This document shows, one piece after another, positions 1 through 7,649 of a DNA stretch of 64,000 bases. The stretch lies in NCBI RefSeq assembly GCF_024721175.1, contig NZ_CP099402.1:620001-684000 (forward strand), given 5' to 3'. Origin of the DNA: Rhizobium sp. Pop5. Its GTDB lineage: Bacteria > Pseudomonadota > Alphaproteobacteria > Rhizobiales > Rhizobiaceae. The position numbers and the translations under genes are program-made. Under the pieces are notes generated by a model. The model did no database searches. It had not been told where the DNA came from and saw only the letters and a program-made list of their open reading frames with translations. The first letter of the stretch is position 1; every line of letters begins with the position of its first letter.

Positions 1-239
1 AGGATCGAGGCCTTGTCCGCCACTTCGCTTGCATCGACCGTTCCCTCTTCGGACAGCACGCGGATGACCCGCCACTGCTGCTCCGTCACGTTATGCGCCG
101 CCAGGATCGGCCGAAAATGGCTCATCACCGCTTCACGCGCACGCAAAAGTCCGATCGCAAGGGACCTCCGACGTTCCTGTGGCGAACGGCGCTCCTGCGC
201 GGAGGGCATTTCGACTTTATCCTGCTCTGAATTCTTCAT
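1..239 (-). CDS. MarR-family regulator, HpaR-like (partial, 3' end outside window)
   Basis: Only the first 79 codons are present; the gene runs leftward off the window. The protein starts MKNSEQDKVEMPS, then has a basic stretch and a helix (LAIGLLRAREAV), followed by HFRPILAAHNVTEQQWRVIR and EEGTVDASEVADKA. This is the start of the winged-helix DNA-binding domain of MarR proteins. The phrase around VTEQQWRVIRVL resembles the homoprotocatechuate-operon regulator HpaR/HpcR group. Such proteins repress aromatic catabolic genes and respond to phenolic ligands. The target is not visible here because the downstream neighbours lie outside the window. The family call is firm; the HpaR subgroup is an inference from about half of the protein. 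Confidence 0.75.
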   Translation of the reverse strand, partial: MKNSEQDKVEMPSAQERRSPQERRRSLAIGLLRAREAVMSHFRPILAAHNVTEQQWRVIRVLSEEGTVDASEVADKASI

Positions 240-676
240 GCGGGTCCCGATTACGCAATCGTTCAATATGATTCTTCGCGAAGCTGAAGCAGCGACGAAA
301 ATCATAGGACAACTAGTTAACACGGCAACGACCAAGCACAAGCCTTTCCCCTCCTCGAACCACGAAGCTTACGCCTCTCGTCGAAAGCGATTGAGGATCC
401 GTTCGAAGAATTCGCCGCTCATCCGTTCGGAGAAAGAAATGACGCGCCGAACCGTTTTCGCCTTTAGTGCCCCTTCGCTGCTTAATGGGTCCTGAGCTGA
501 AAGAGCGCTATGTCTGACATACTTATTGTCCTTCGCCTTGATGGGGATCGATCCGTCGGCCCAGCGTTTCCGATCGAGTGGTACTCATGGTAACTTTATT
601 CGGCAGGTAGGCTTTCGCTTTTGGCCTGAATACGTCTTGATCGCTGTTCTAAGTGCTCCTGCTTCTCCAGACCAGG
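240..676. other. Intergenic region, no gene seen
   Basis: No open frame here resembles a protein. It contains the promoter side of the MarR-type gene. A perfect 8-bp palindrome AACTAGTT at 311-318, overlapping GTTAAC at 316-321, is the only operator-like element noticed, about 70 bases upstream of that gene's start. Nothing else was recognised. Confidence 0.4.
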
Positions 677-1696
677 TTACAACGATCGCACCGAAGTTCG
701 CTCCACCAGTTTACAGGGCACAACACGACTGCTCGGACGTGGCTTGTTTCCCGCCGCCACGCTATTCAGCAATTCCGCCCCTTCCCGACCTAAATCGTAG
801 TACGGCAAGGCGGCAGTGGTCAGTTGCGGCTTCAGCGCGAGGGAAACCGTCCGGAAATCGTCAAAGCCGACAATGCTGACATCCTCAGGGATGCGGAGAC
901 CCAATGCCATTGCCGCGATGTAGATTTGGATCGTCATCTCGTCATTGCCGCCCATAATCGCGGTCGGTCGATCCTTTTGTTTTAACATCTCGGTCGCAAC
1001 CGCAAAAACGTAGTTCTTCTCCGCTCCAACCGAGCCTTCCATGCCGAGACGGATACTCAGGTCGCTTTCAGCAACGCCAAAGTCTCCAGCGGTTTTACGG
1101 AAGGCATCGAGGCGAAGTCGCGCACCCATCAAAACGGGATTGAGGCGGATGTAGCCGATCTTTCGATGACCCCTGTCAAGCAGATAGCGCGTAAGATCTT
1201 GCGCGCCCTGATAGTCATCAGGCTCGATCGACGGGAACAGTTCGTTCGTACGAGGCCCGCAGTTGATCATCACGGTCGGAATGTGGACATCGGCTGCCTC
1301 AGGATCCACGGTGCGACGGTACATTGTCACATAAAGAACCCCGTCAATCCGGTGGGACTGGAACATCTTCCAGACTTCGGCCTCTCTCTCGGAAGAGCCG
1401 CCAGTATTTGCCATGAGGATGGTCTTGCCGTTCGCATTTGCCCAATCTTGTATCCCCCGCACGATGTCGACCGAATAGGGTGTGGTAGACACATAATCGG
1501 TGATAATGCCGAAGGTGTTGGAGCGGCTCGAACGGATGAGGCGCGCTGCCATGTTTGGGATATAACCGAGGTCGCGGATAGCCTTTTCCACTCTCTCCCG
1601 GGTTTCCTCAGTCACATAAGGCTCACCGTTGATGACCCGTGAAACTGTCTTGTTGGAAACCCCGGCCGCTTTCGCGACGCTGACAATGCTGACCAT
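677..1696 (-). CDS. LacI-family transcriptional repressor of the fructan/sugar locus
   Basis: A 339-residue protein of standard LacI length. Residues 1-60 form the helix-turn-helix and hinge (VSVAKAAGVSNKTVSRVING), and the rest is a periplasmic-binding-protein-like effector domain (DGVLYVTMYRR, MGGNDEMTIQIYIAA, VGFDDF). The reading frame stays open 110 codons further upstream, but that part would overlap the divergent transporter gene. The ATG at 1696 is preceded by AGGGAG at about 9 bases and places the helix-turn-helix at the N-terminus as usual. It is divergent from the ABC importer, with three operator-like repeats between them, so it most likely represses that operon and itself until a sugar binds. 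The ligand is inferred from neighbours only. Confidence 0.9.
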   Translation of the reverse strand: MVSIVSVAKAAGVSNKTVSRVINGEPYVTEETRERVEKAIRDLGYIPNMAARLIRSSRSNTFGIITDYVSTTPYSVDIVRGIQDWANANGKTILMANTGGSSEREAEVWKMFQSHRIDGVLYVTMYRRTVDPEAADVHIPTVMINCGPRTNELFPSIEPDDYQGAQDLTRYLLDRGHRKIGYIRLNPVLMGARLRLDAFRKTAGDFGVAESDLSIRLGMEGSVGAEKNYVFAVATEMLKQKDRPTAIMGGNDEMTIQIYIAAMALGLRIPEDVSIVGFDDFRTVSLALKPQLTTAALPYYDLGREGAELLNSVAAGNKPRPSSRVVPCKLVERTSVRSL

Positions 1697-1742
1697 GGCC
1701 CCGCCCATCTCCCTGCTCGGCATCTCTTCTAAACAAGTTATA

Positions 1743-1800
1743 TGACAACGTCGACATATTTTTCTGACAACGTCGACAATGCGCATTGACAACGTCGTCA
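1743..1800. promoter_or_regulatory. Triple LacI-type operator array in the divergent promoter region
   Basis: Three copies of TGACAACGTCGWCA lie at 1743-1756, 1765-1778 and 1787-1800. Each starts exactly 22 bases after the previous one, about two helical turns. The motif is an imperfect palindrome (ideal TGACAACGTTGTCA), typical of LacI-family sites. The third copy overlaps a TTGACA at 1786-1791, a plausible -35 box for the importer operon, with TATGGT 18 bases downstream. Binding by the neighbouring LacI protein would block this promoter. The repeat is directly visible; its use as operator is inferred. Confidence 0.75.
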
Positions 1801-1865
1801 TACGGCGATTATGGTCCTTCCGATCAAGGCGCTGGCGCAAGCGCCCGTCAGCAAGGGAGGAATCG

Positions 1866-3125
1866 ATGACGAAACTGGTTTGTGCTAGCGCGCTTGCGCT
1901 TGTTCTCATGGCGGCCCCTACCAAAGCCGAGACCATCAATATTTTGGTGGAAGGCGGCGGCGAGATGCTGCAAAAGGCAGTCGCCGAAAAGTTCACCGCG
2001 GAGACCGGAGTAGAGGTGAACTTCACCGTCGTTCCCTACCAAGGTGTCTTTGATAAGTTCTCGGCCGAAATCGCCTCCGGCTCCTCGGCGTTCGATGTCG
2101 TCACTATCGATGTCGTCTGGAACGCGAAATTTGCGAGCCACGTCGAAGACATCTCATCTCTTTACACCGATGCAATTCGGGCGGACTTGCCGCCGGCCCT
2201 GCTGGCAGACGCGAAAGTCGGTGGCAAAGTGATTGGCATGCCAGCCTGGGCGAATGCCGAGATCGTCTTCTATCGCAAAGATCTCTTTGATAAGCCGGAG
2301 GAGAAGGAAGCGTTTCAGGCGAAGTATGGCTACCCGCTCGCTCCTCCCAAGACATGGCAGCAGTGGCGCGACATCGCGAAATTCTTCACGCGTGACACGG
2401 ATGGTGACGGCAAGATCGATTTCTGGGGTACCGACACCATTGGCACCTTCTCAGAGGAATGGATGACGCACGTGCTCCAAGCGGGCTCGCCCGGCGTAAT
2501 ACTCGACAAGGACGGCAAGGTCATCATCGACAATGATGCCCATAAGAAGGCGCTCGAATTCTACATTGCGCCGCACTGCACCGATCATTCCGTTCCTGAA
2601 AACGTCAATGAAATCGGCTGGGGTGAGGCGCAGAACCTATTCTACCAGGGCAAGACGGCCATGATGAAGTTCTGGGCGCACGCCTATAAGATGACGCCCG
2701 CAGATTCGAAGGTCAGCGGCAAGGTCGGCGTCGTGCCGATGCTGGCCGGCGACGCCGGAATCGCTGCTATTCCAGGCCCCTGGTACAACGTCGTCCCCTT
2801 CAACTCCCAGCACAAGGATGCGGCAAAGAAATTCATCGCTTTCGCGATCGCGAACAACGCCCTGGGTATCGAAGCCCCACTCGGCCTTGCCGCAACGAAT
2901 TCCGCCTATCGCGGCTATTCCGGCAAGCCTGGTTATGAGCACTTCGCCCCGCTTCTCGAGACGCTGGGCGCGCCGGCGACACAAGGCCGGCCGGCCGCCG
3001 AGAAATATCAGGAAATCGTCGACGAAGCCGTTCTGCCCGCTGTGCAAGAAGCGCTGACCTGCAAGGCAGACGTCGGAGAACTGCTGCAGGAAGCCAAGGA
3101 GACGATTGAGGACATTCTCAACTAA
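1866..3125 (+). CDS. CUT1 ABC transporter, periplasmic sugar-binding protein
   Basis: A 419-residue extracellular solute-binding protein of family 1. The start ATG at 1866 follows AAGGGAGG by about 5 bases. Residues 1-21 are a signal peptide ending near APTKAE. The mature protein begins TINILVEGGGEML and shows the family features FDVVTIDVVW, a helix KTWQQWRDIAKFF, and GKTAMMKFWAHAY. A stretch TRDTDGDGKIDFWG (around residues 176-189) resembles a calcium-binding loop, seen in some sugar-binding proteins. It captures substrate in the periplasm for the two permeases and ATPase that follow in the same operon. GH91 and GH32 enzymes downstream suggest a fructose-containing disaccharide or oligosaccharide as ligand. 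Confidence 0.88.
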   Translation: MTKLVCASALALVLMAAPTKAETINILVEGGGEMLQKAVAEKFTAETGVEVNFTVVPYQGVFDKFSAEIASGSSAFDVVTIDVVWNAKFASHVEDISSLYTDAIRADLPPALLADAKVGGKVIGMPAWANAEIVFYRKDLFDKPEEKEAFQAKYGYPLAPPKTWQQWRDIAKFFTRDTDGDGKIDFWGTDTIGTFSEEWMTHVLQAGSPGVILDKDGKVIIDNDAHKKALEFYIAPHCTDHSVPENVNEIGWGEAQNLFYQGKTAMMKFWAHAYKMTPADSKVSGKVGVVPMLAGDAGIAAIPGPWYNVVPFNSQHKDAAKKFIAFAIANNALGIEAPLGLAATNSAYRGYSGKPGYEHFAPLLETLGAPATQGRPAAEKYQEIVDEAVLPAVQEALTCKADVGELLQEAKETIEDILN

Positions 3126-3193
3126 TCCGATATTTACCTCAACATCGCGGGAGGATGAACTGTCGCCCGCGATATCATCTCTTGGAGACGGCC

Positions 3194-4075
3194 ATGTCGG
3201 GCGAAGACCGATTTGTGCTTTGCATGCTTGCGCCCGCGGCGGCGATCCTCGGGTTGCTGGTCGCATACCCGGTGGGACTCTTGATATTCGATTCCTTTTT
3301 CAAGGTCGATACGATTACGCCCCATATACGCGAGTGGGTCGGGATGCAGAACTATGTCGACGCGTTGACGTCGGCACGGGTCGCGGAGAGCGCGTTGAGA
3401 ACCGCTCAGTATTCGGTCTTTGCGTTGTTCTTCGAGTTCACTTTCGGTTTTTGTGCCGCGCTATTGTTTTCGGCCATGGCTGGAGAGTCGCGGTGGCACC
3501 GCACGCTCTTCGCCCTGCCGTTGATGGTCCCGCCCATCGTCGCTGGTCTGCTTTGGCGGTTTCTGCTGGTCGGCAACATCGGCATCCTGAATTATGGGCT
3601 CGCTCGCCTGGGGGTCATCAGCGATCCTAGCGCTATCGCCTGGTTGTCCAACGAAGATATCGTCATTTACTCCGTTTCCTTCGCCGACATCTGGCTGACC
3701 ACCTCTTTTGTCGCCCTCGTGTCCTATGCCGGGTTGACGAACATTCCGAAGGATCTACTGGAAGCGGCAACGATCGACGGTGCGAACGCGTTCAGGCGCT
3801 TCTGGCATGTGACATTGCCGCTGATGCGCCCGGTGATCGCCGTGGTGGTCATCGTCCGCGGCGTGGATGCCGCCAAGACTTTCGATCTGATCTGGATACA
3901 GACCCAGGGTGGTCCCCGCCATGCCTCGGAAGTGTTCTCGATGAACATCTACCAGCGCATGGTTCGTTTCGGTGATCTCGGGGAAGCGTCCGCGTCCGGC
4001 ACCCTGTTCCTCATCGTCATGATGCTTCTGGCCGCCCTCGCCTATTGGAAAATCTGGAGGCCGGTCCATGCATAA
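3194..4075 (+). CDS. CUT1 ABC transporter permease (MalF/UgpA type)
   Basis: A 293-residue inner-membrane protein with about six hydrophobic segments, the first at residues 9-32. The start ATG at 3194 has GGAGA seven bases upstream. The EAA loop that contacts the ATPase is LLEAATIDGANAFRRFWHVT, ending in the expected LPL. The stop codon lies inside the start of the second permease (8-base overlap), indicating translational coupling. It forms the membrane channel with that protein. Confidence 0.9.
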   Translation: MSGEDRFVLCMLAPAAAILGLLVAYPVGLLIFDSFFKVDTITPHIREWVGMQNYVDALTSARVAESALRTAQYSVFALFFEFTFGFCAALLFSAMAGESRWHRTLFALPLMVPPIVAGLLWRFLLVGNIGILNYGLARLGVISDPSAIAWLSNEDIVIYSVSFADIWLTTSFVALVSYAGLTNIPKDLLEAATIDGANAFRRFWHVTLPLMRPVIAVVVIVRGVDAAKTFDLIWIQTQGGPRHASEVFSMNIYQRMVRFGDLGEASASGTLFLIVMMLLAALAYWKIWRPVHA

Positions 4076-4904
4076 CGCCCGCCCCCTCAATTTCAGTGGG
4101 GTATTGATAAACGCGGCGGCTCTCGTGCTCGTGCTGTCGTACGCCCTGCCTTACCTGTATTTGCTCATGACCTCCCTCAAACCGGCGGCCGATGTCCAGC
4201 AGATCCCGCCGAGCTTCTTTCCGGCCGTTCTGTCGTTCGAAAATTTTCGCGAGGTCCTGCGGTCATCGACCTTGCCGAAAGCCTTCTTCAACTCTCTCAC
4301 CGTGGCAGTGCTGACCACGGCACTTTCGCTGGTGGTCGCTGTTCCCGCCGCTTATGTCGCAACACAGTACCGGCGCAGAATCACGACCCTCTTCCTGCTC
4401 TTTGCACTGGTCACACGCATGGTGCCATCGGTGTCATTGGGTGTGCCATTGTTCCAGCTTTTAAAGTCTCTGGGCCTACTCGATACGGTCCCCGGCCTGG
4501 TTCTCGCCCATACGTCGGCCGCGGTGCCACTTGCACTATTGCTGATGTCGGCCTTCTTCGAAGGTGTGCCTAGGGAACTCGAAGAAGCAGCACGCATGGA
4601 TGGCTGCACACGTTTCCAGGCATTCTGGAAGATCATCCTTCCGGTGATGACCGGTGGGATCGCGGTGACTGCGCTCTTTACCTTCATCACGAGCTGGAAC
4701 GAGTTCCTCTATGCATTGCTGCTGACATCGGAGGCCACGAAAACGGCGCCGATCGTCATCGCGGAATACAATTCGGTCTACGGGCTTGCCTGGGGTGCGA
4801 TGACCGCAGCCGCGGTGCTCTATTCGCTCCCCGTGATCGTCGTAACGCTCGCACTTCAAAAGCAGATCGTCGGCGGCCTGACATTCGGCGCCGTAAAGGG
4901 ATGA
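4068..4904 (+). CDS. CUT1 ABC transporter permease (MalG/UgpE type)
   Basis: A 278-residue membrane protein with six predicted transmembrane segments and the EAA loop ELEEAARMDGCTRFQAFWKI followed by ILPV. The N-terminal part (ALPYLYLLMTSLKP) is typical of MalG-type permeases. Its start overlaps the upstream permease by 8 bases, and the ATPase gene begins 13 bases after its stop. It is the second half of the transmembrane channel of the presumed fructo-saccharide importer. Confidence 0.9.
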   Translation: MHNARPLNFSGVLINAAALVLVLSYALPYLYLLMTSLKPAADVQQIPPSFFPAVLSFENFREVLRSSTLPKAFFNSLTVAVLTTALSLVVAVPAAYVATQYRRRITTLFLLFALVTRMVPSVSLGVPLFQLLKSLGLLDTVPGLVLAHTSAAVPLALLLMSAFFEGVPRELEEAARMDGCTRFQAFWKIILPVMTGGIAVTALFTFITSWNEFLYALLLTSEATKTAPIVIAEYNSVYGLAWGAMTAAAVLYSLPVIVVTLALQKQIVGGLTFGAVKG

Positions 4905-4917
4905 GGGAGACAGAAGC

Positions 4918-6060
4918 ATGGCCGGCATAGAGCTGCGGAATATCAATAAGGTCTACGGCAACAACTTTCACGCCCTCCACGACCTTAACTTCGATATCAG
5001 GGACGGCGAGTTCATGGTGTTCGTCGGCCCGTCGGGTTGCGGAAAGTCGACGGCGCTCCGGATGATCGCCGGCCTGGAGAGTATTTCCAGCGGCGAACTC
5101 AGGATCGGCGACAGGGTTGTCAATCATGTCGATCCCAAGGATCGCGACATCGCCATGGTGTTCCAATCCTACGCGCTTTATCCTCATAAGACGGTCCGAG
5201 AAAATATAGCCTTCCCCCTGCAGATGGCCAGGCTGCCCAACGCCGAGATTGCCGGCCGCGTAGACGAAGCCGCACGCATCCTCGAATTGACGACTTTGCT
5301 CGACCGCAGGCCGGCACTCCTTTCAGGAGGCCAGCGTCAGCGTGTCGCGATGGGACGAGCGATCGTCCGCAAACCAGCGGCCTTCCTGATGGATGAACCG
5401 TTGTCGAATCTGGATGCCAAGCTGCGAGTGCAAATGCGCGCCGAGATCGCCAGCCTGCAAAGAAAACTGAATGTCACGACGATCTATGTGACCCACGACC
5501 AGGTCGAGGCGATGACGATGGGGGACCGCGTAGCCGTCATGAAGGGCGGCGTGCTGCAGCAGGTCGACACGCCGCAAAACCTCTACAATCGCCCTGACAA
5601 TGTCTTTGTCGCTGCCTTCATCGGGTCGCCTTCGATGAACTTGTACGAGGCGGCCCTGAACGGAAGGACACTGACCCTCGGCAGCAACAGTTTCGAGATC
5701 CCCGATCGGGTTTTCGAATACCGCCCGTCGCTGAAGGGTGCGTCTAACCGTCAGATCATTGTCGGTATCCGGCCTGAGCACATGAACGATGCCGCAATCC
5801 GGCCCTCTTCGGCAGAGTTCTCGGCCCCGGCCACTCTTGTCGAGGCGCTAGGTTCTGAATCCATGGTGCATCTGAATATCGATGCACCATGGGTGGATGC
5901 TGGCGACCCGGACGCCATCGCCGACATCGGCGACGAAAAAGCGGCTGTGGCCCGCTTCTCTCCGAAGAGCACAGTGCGCGCCGGTGACATCGCGCGCATC
6001 GCTGTCGATGCCGAAGAACTTCACTTCTTTGAACCGGACACCCGCACCAGCATCTGGTGA
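4918..6060 (+). CDS. CUT1 ABC transporter ATPase (MalK/UgpC type)
   Basis: A 380-residue ATPase. Walker A is GPSGCGKST (residues 38-46), the Q-loop is in VFQSYALYPH, the ABC signature is LSGGQRQRV, and Walker B is AAFLMDEPLSNLDAKLR with the switch histidine in YVTHDQ. Residues from about 240 onward are the TOBE/regulatory domain (IVGIRPEHM). It energises the preceding permeases. ATPases of this subfamily are sometimes shared between sugar importers, but this one sits inside a complete operon. The gene is preceded by GGGAGA, and the GH91 gene follows after 24 bases, so the enzymes are probably cotranscribed with the importer. Confidence 0.93.
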   Translation: MAGIELRNINKVYGNNFHALHDLNFDIRDGEFMVFVGPSGCGKSTALRMIAGLESISSGELRIGDRVVNHVDPKDRDIAMVFQSYALYPHKTVRENIAFPLQMARLPNAEIAGRVDEAARILELTTLLDRRPALLSGGQRQRVAMGRAIVRKPAAFLMDEPLSNLDAKLRVQMRAEIASLQRKLNVTTIYVTHDQVEAMTMGDRVAVMKGGVLQQVDTPQNLYNRPDNVFVAAFIGSPSMNLYEAALNGRTLTLGSNSFEIPDRVFEYRPSLKGASNRQIIVGIRPEHMNDAAIRPSSAEFSAPATLVEALGSESMVHLNIDAPWVDAGDPDAIADIGDEKAAVARFSPKSTVRAGDIARIAVDAEELHFFEPDTRTSIW

Positions 6061-6084
6061 TGGCATAGCCAGGAGAAAACAAGA

Positions 6085-7482
6085 ATGACCAGCCGATCCA
6101 TCGCCCCCAGTCGCCTCCAACGAACGATAGTTAGCGAAAACTATTACGACGTAACGAACTTTCCCGTCGGGAGCCCCTATGAGGATATCGGCGCGGTCAT
6201 CAACAGCATCATTGCGGATATAAAAAGCAGGCAACCGGCTGCCGATCTAAATGACGGCGGAAAACCTGGAGCAGTGATCTATATACCGCCAGGCGATTAT
6301 CGTCTGGTCACGCAAGTCGTCATAGACGTCAGCTACCTGAAAATTGTTGGCTCTGGACATGGTTTTACGTCTTCGAGCATCCGTTTCAACACACCCGAAG
6401 CCGAGCTCGCACACTGGCACGAGCGGTGGCCGGGGGGAAGTCGCGTCCTTGTGGACACTTCTTCAACTGGCGCCGACGATGAGGGAGCTGGAGCCGCGTT
6501 TTATGTCAAGCGCAGCGGAAATCCTCGTCTAAGCTCAGTGGAATTCGCTGACTTTTGCATCGATGGCCTGCATTTCGTTGACGATGACTTGGGGTCGAAT
6601 GAACCAGAAAATACATACGTGAATGGCAAGACGGGGATCTATGTCGGTAGCGCCAGTGACTCATTCCGAATTAGCGGGATGGGCCTCATCTATCTGGAAC
6701 ATGGAGTTACTGTTCACGATGCAGATGCGCTCGCGATAGATAGCAATTTCATCGCGGAGTGCGGCAACTGTATCGAATTGAAAGGCATGGGGCAGGCATC
6801 GAGAATCGCGAATAATTTCGTCGGAGCTGGATATAAAGGCCATTCCATTTATGCCGAAAACTATGCGGGCATTCTAATATCCTCAAATAACGTATTCCCT
6901 CGAGGAGCAAGCAGTGTCTATTTTTCCGGCGTGGTGCGTTCCTCGGTCACGGGAAATAGATTTCACTCCTTTTATCCCGGAATGTTGGTTTTTGATGCGA
7001 ACTGCTGCGAGAATTTGGTCTCCTCAAATCACTTTCTGCGCGATCACGAACCATGGGCGCCCATGCAGAAGTACGACAACGGCCTGGATGATCTGTTCGG
7101 ACTCTTGCGAATTGACGGCAGCAACAATTCACTCATCGCGAACCACATTTCGGAAACAATAGATACGCAATATATTAGGCCGTCCGCAGTCAATCCCGTG
7201 ATAATCAACGTGGTTTCCGGCAGCGGCAATTACATTGCCAATAATCACATTGTGGCGACAACCGAAATATCGCAAGTCGATGATGCGCCGAACAGTGCCT
7301 GCTTTTCAACACAAGTGAGCGCGTTGCTTTCCACAAGCAATTTGAAGCCGCTCGCAGTAACGGCAGTATTGGTGCAAGAGCGATCGATGGGGAACACGAT
7401 CCTGGATTCAGGTTATGACCACCAGGTTGAGATGAACAGAGCTTTGAATGCCTTTAGGGCCACGCCGTCTTTTGAACAGTAA
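6085..7482 (+). CDS. GH91 enzyme: difructose anhydride hydrolase or inulin fructotransferase, cytoplasmic
   Basis: A 465-residue right-handed beta-helix protein strongly resembling inulin fructotransferases of Arthrobacter and Bacillus as I recall them: YDVTNFPVGSPYEDIG, GAVIYIPPGDY, SGHGFTSSSIRF, NVFPRGASSVYF, NHFLRDHEPW. The catalytic Asp and Glu known in this family, 11 residues apart, match D214 and E225 (DALAIDSNFIAE). Inulin fructotransferases split inulin to difructose anhydride I or III and are secreted; the related DFA-III hydrolase opens DFA III to inulobiose and is intracellular. This protein has no signal peptide and sits downstream of an importer, so the intracellular hydrolase role is favoured, though sequence alone cannot separate the two. 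Base composition looks visibly less GC-rich than in the flanking genes, suggesting transfer. Confidence 0.85.
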   Translation: MTSRSIAPSRLQRTIVSENYYDVTNFPVGSPYEDIGAVINSIIADIKSRQPAADLNDGGKPGAVIYIPPGDYRLVTQVVIDVSYLKIVGSGHGFTSSSIRFNTPEAELAHWHERWPGGSRVLVDTSSTGADDEGAGAAFYVKRSGNPRLSSVEFADFCIDGLHFVDDDLGSNEPENTYVNGKTGIYVGSASDSFRISGMGLIYLEHGVTVHDADALAIDSNFIAECGNCIELKGMGQASRIANNFVGAGYKGHSIYAENYAGILISSNNVFPRGASSVYFSGVVRSSVTGNRFHSFYPGMLVFDANCCENLVSSNHFLRDHEPWAPMQKYDNGLDDLFGLLRIDGSNNSLIANHISETIDTQYIRPSAVNPVIINVVSGSGNYIANNHIVATTEISQVDDAPNSACFSTQVSALLSTSNLKPLAVTAVLVQERSMGNTILDSGYDHQVEMNRALNAFRATPSFEQ

Positions 7483-7649
7483 TATCAAAGCTCAACACAT
7501 GTCAGCCAGCCCTTCCGGGACCCTTCGAGTTGGCGTTTGCACTGACTCCAATGGAAAGCGAGCTCGCTCGGGAGAGCAATGCCGTCGCCAGACGAAGTGT
7601 TTCGATTGATTTTCATTGACTTCGAAAATTCACTGCAAGGAGAGACAGT

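Noticed and set aside
1697..2026. A 110-residue N-terminal extension of the LacI-type protein
   Set aside because: It would cross the operator array and overlap the transporter signal-peptide region on the other strand; LacI helix-turn-helix domains lie at the N-terminus, as obtained with the start at 1696.
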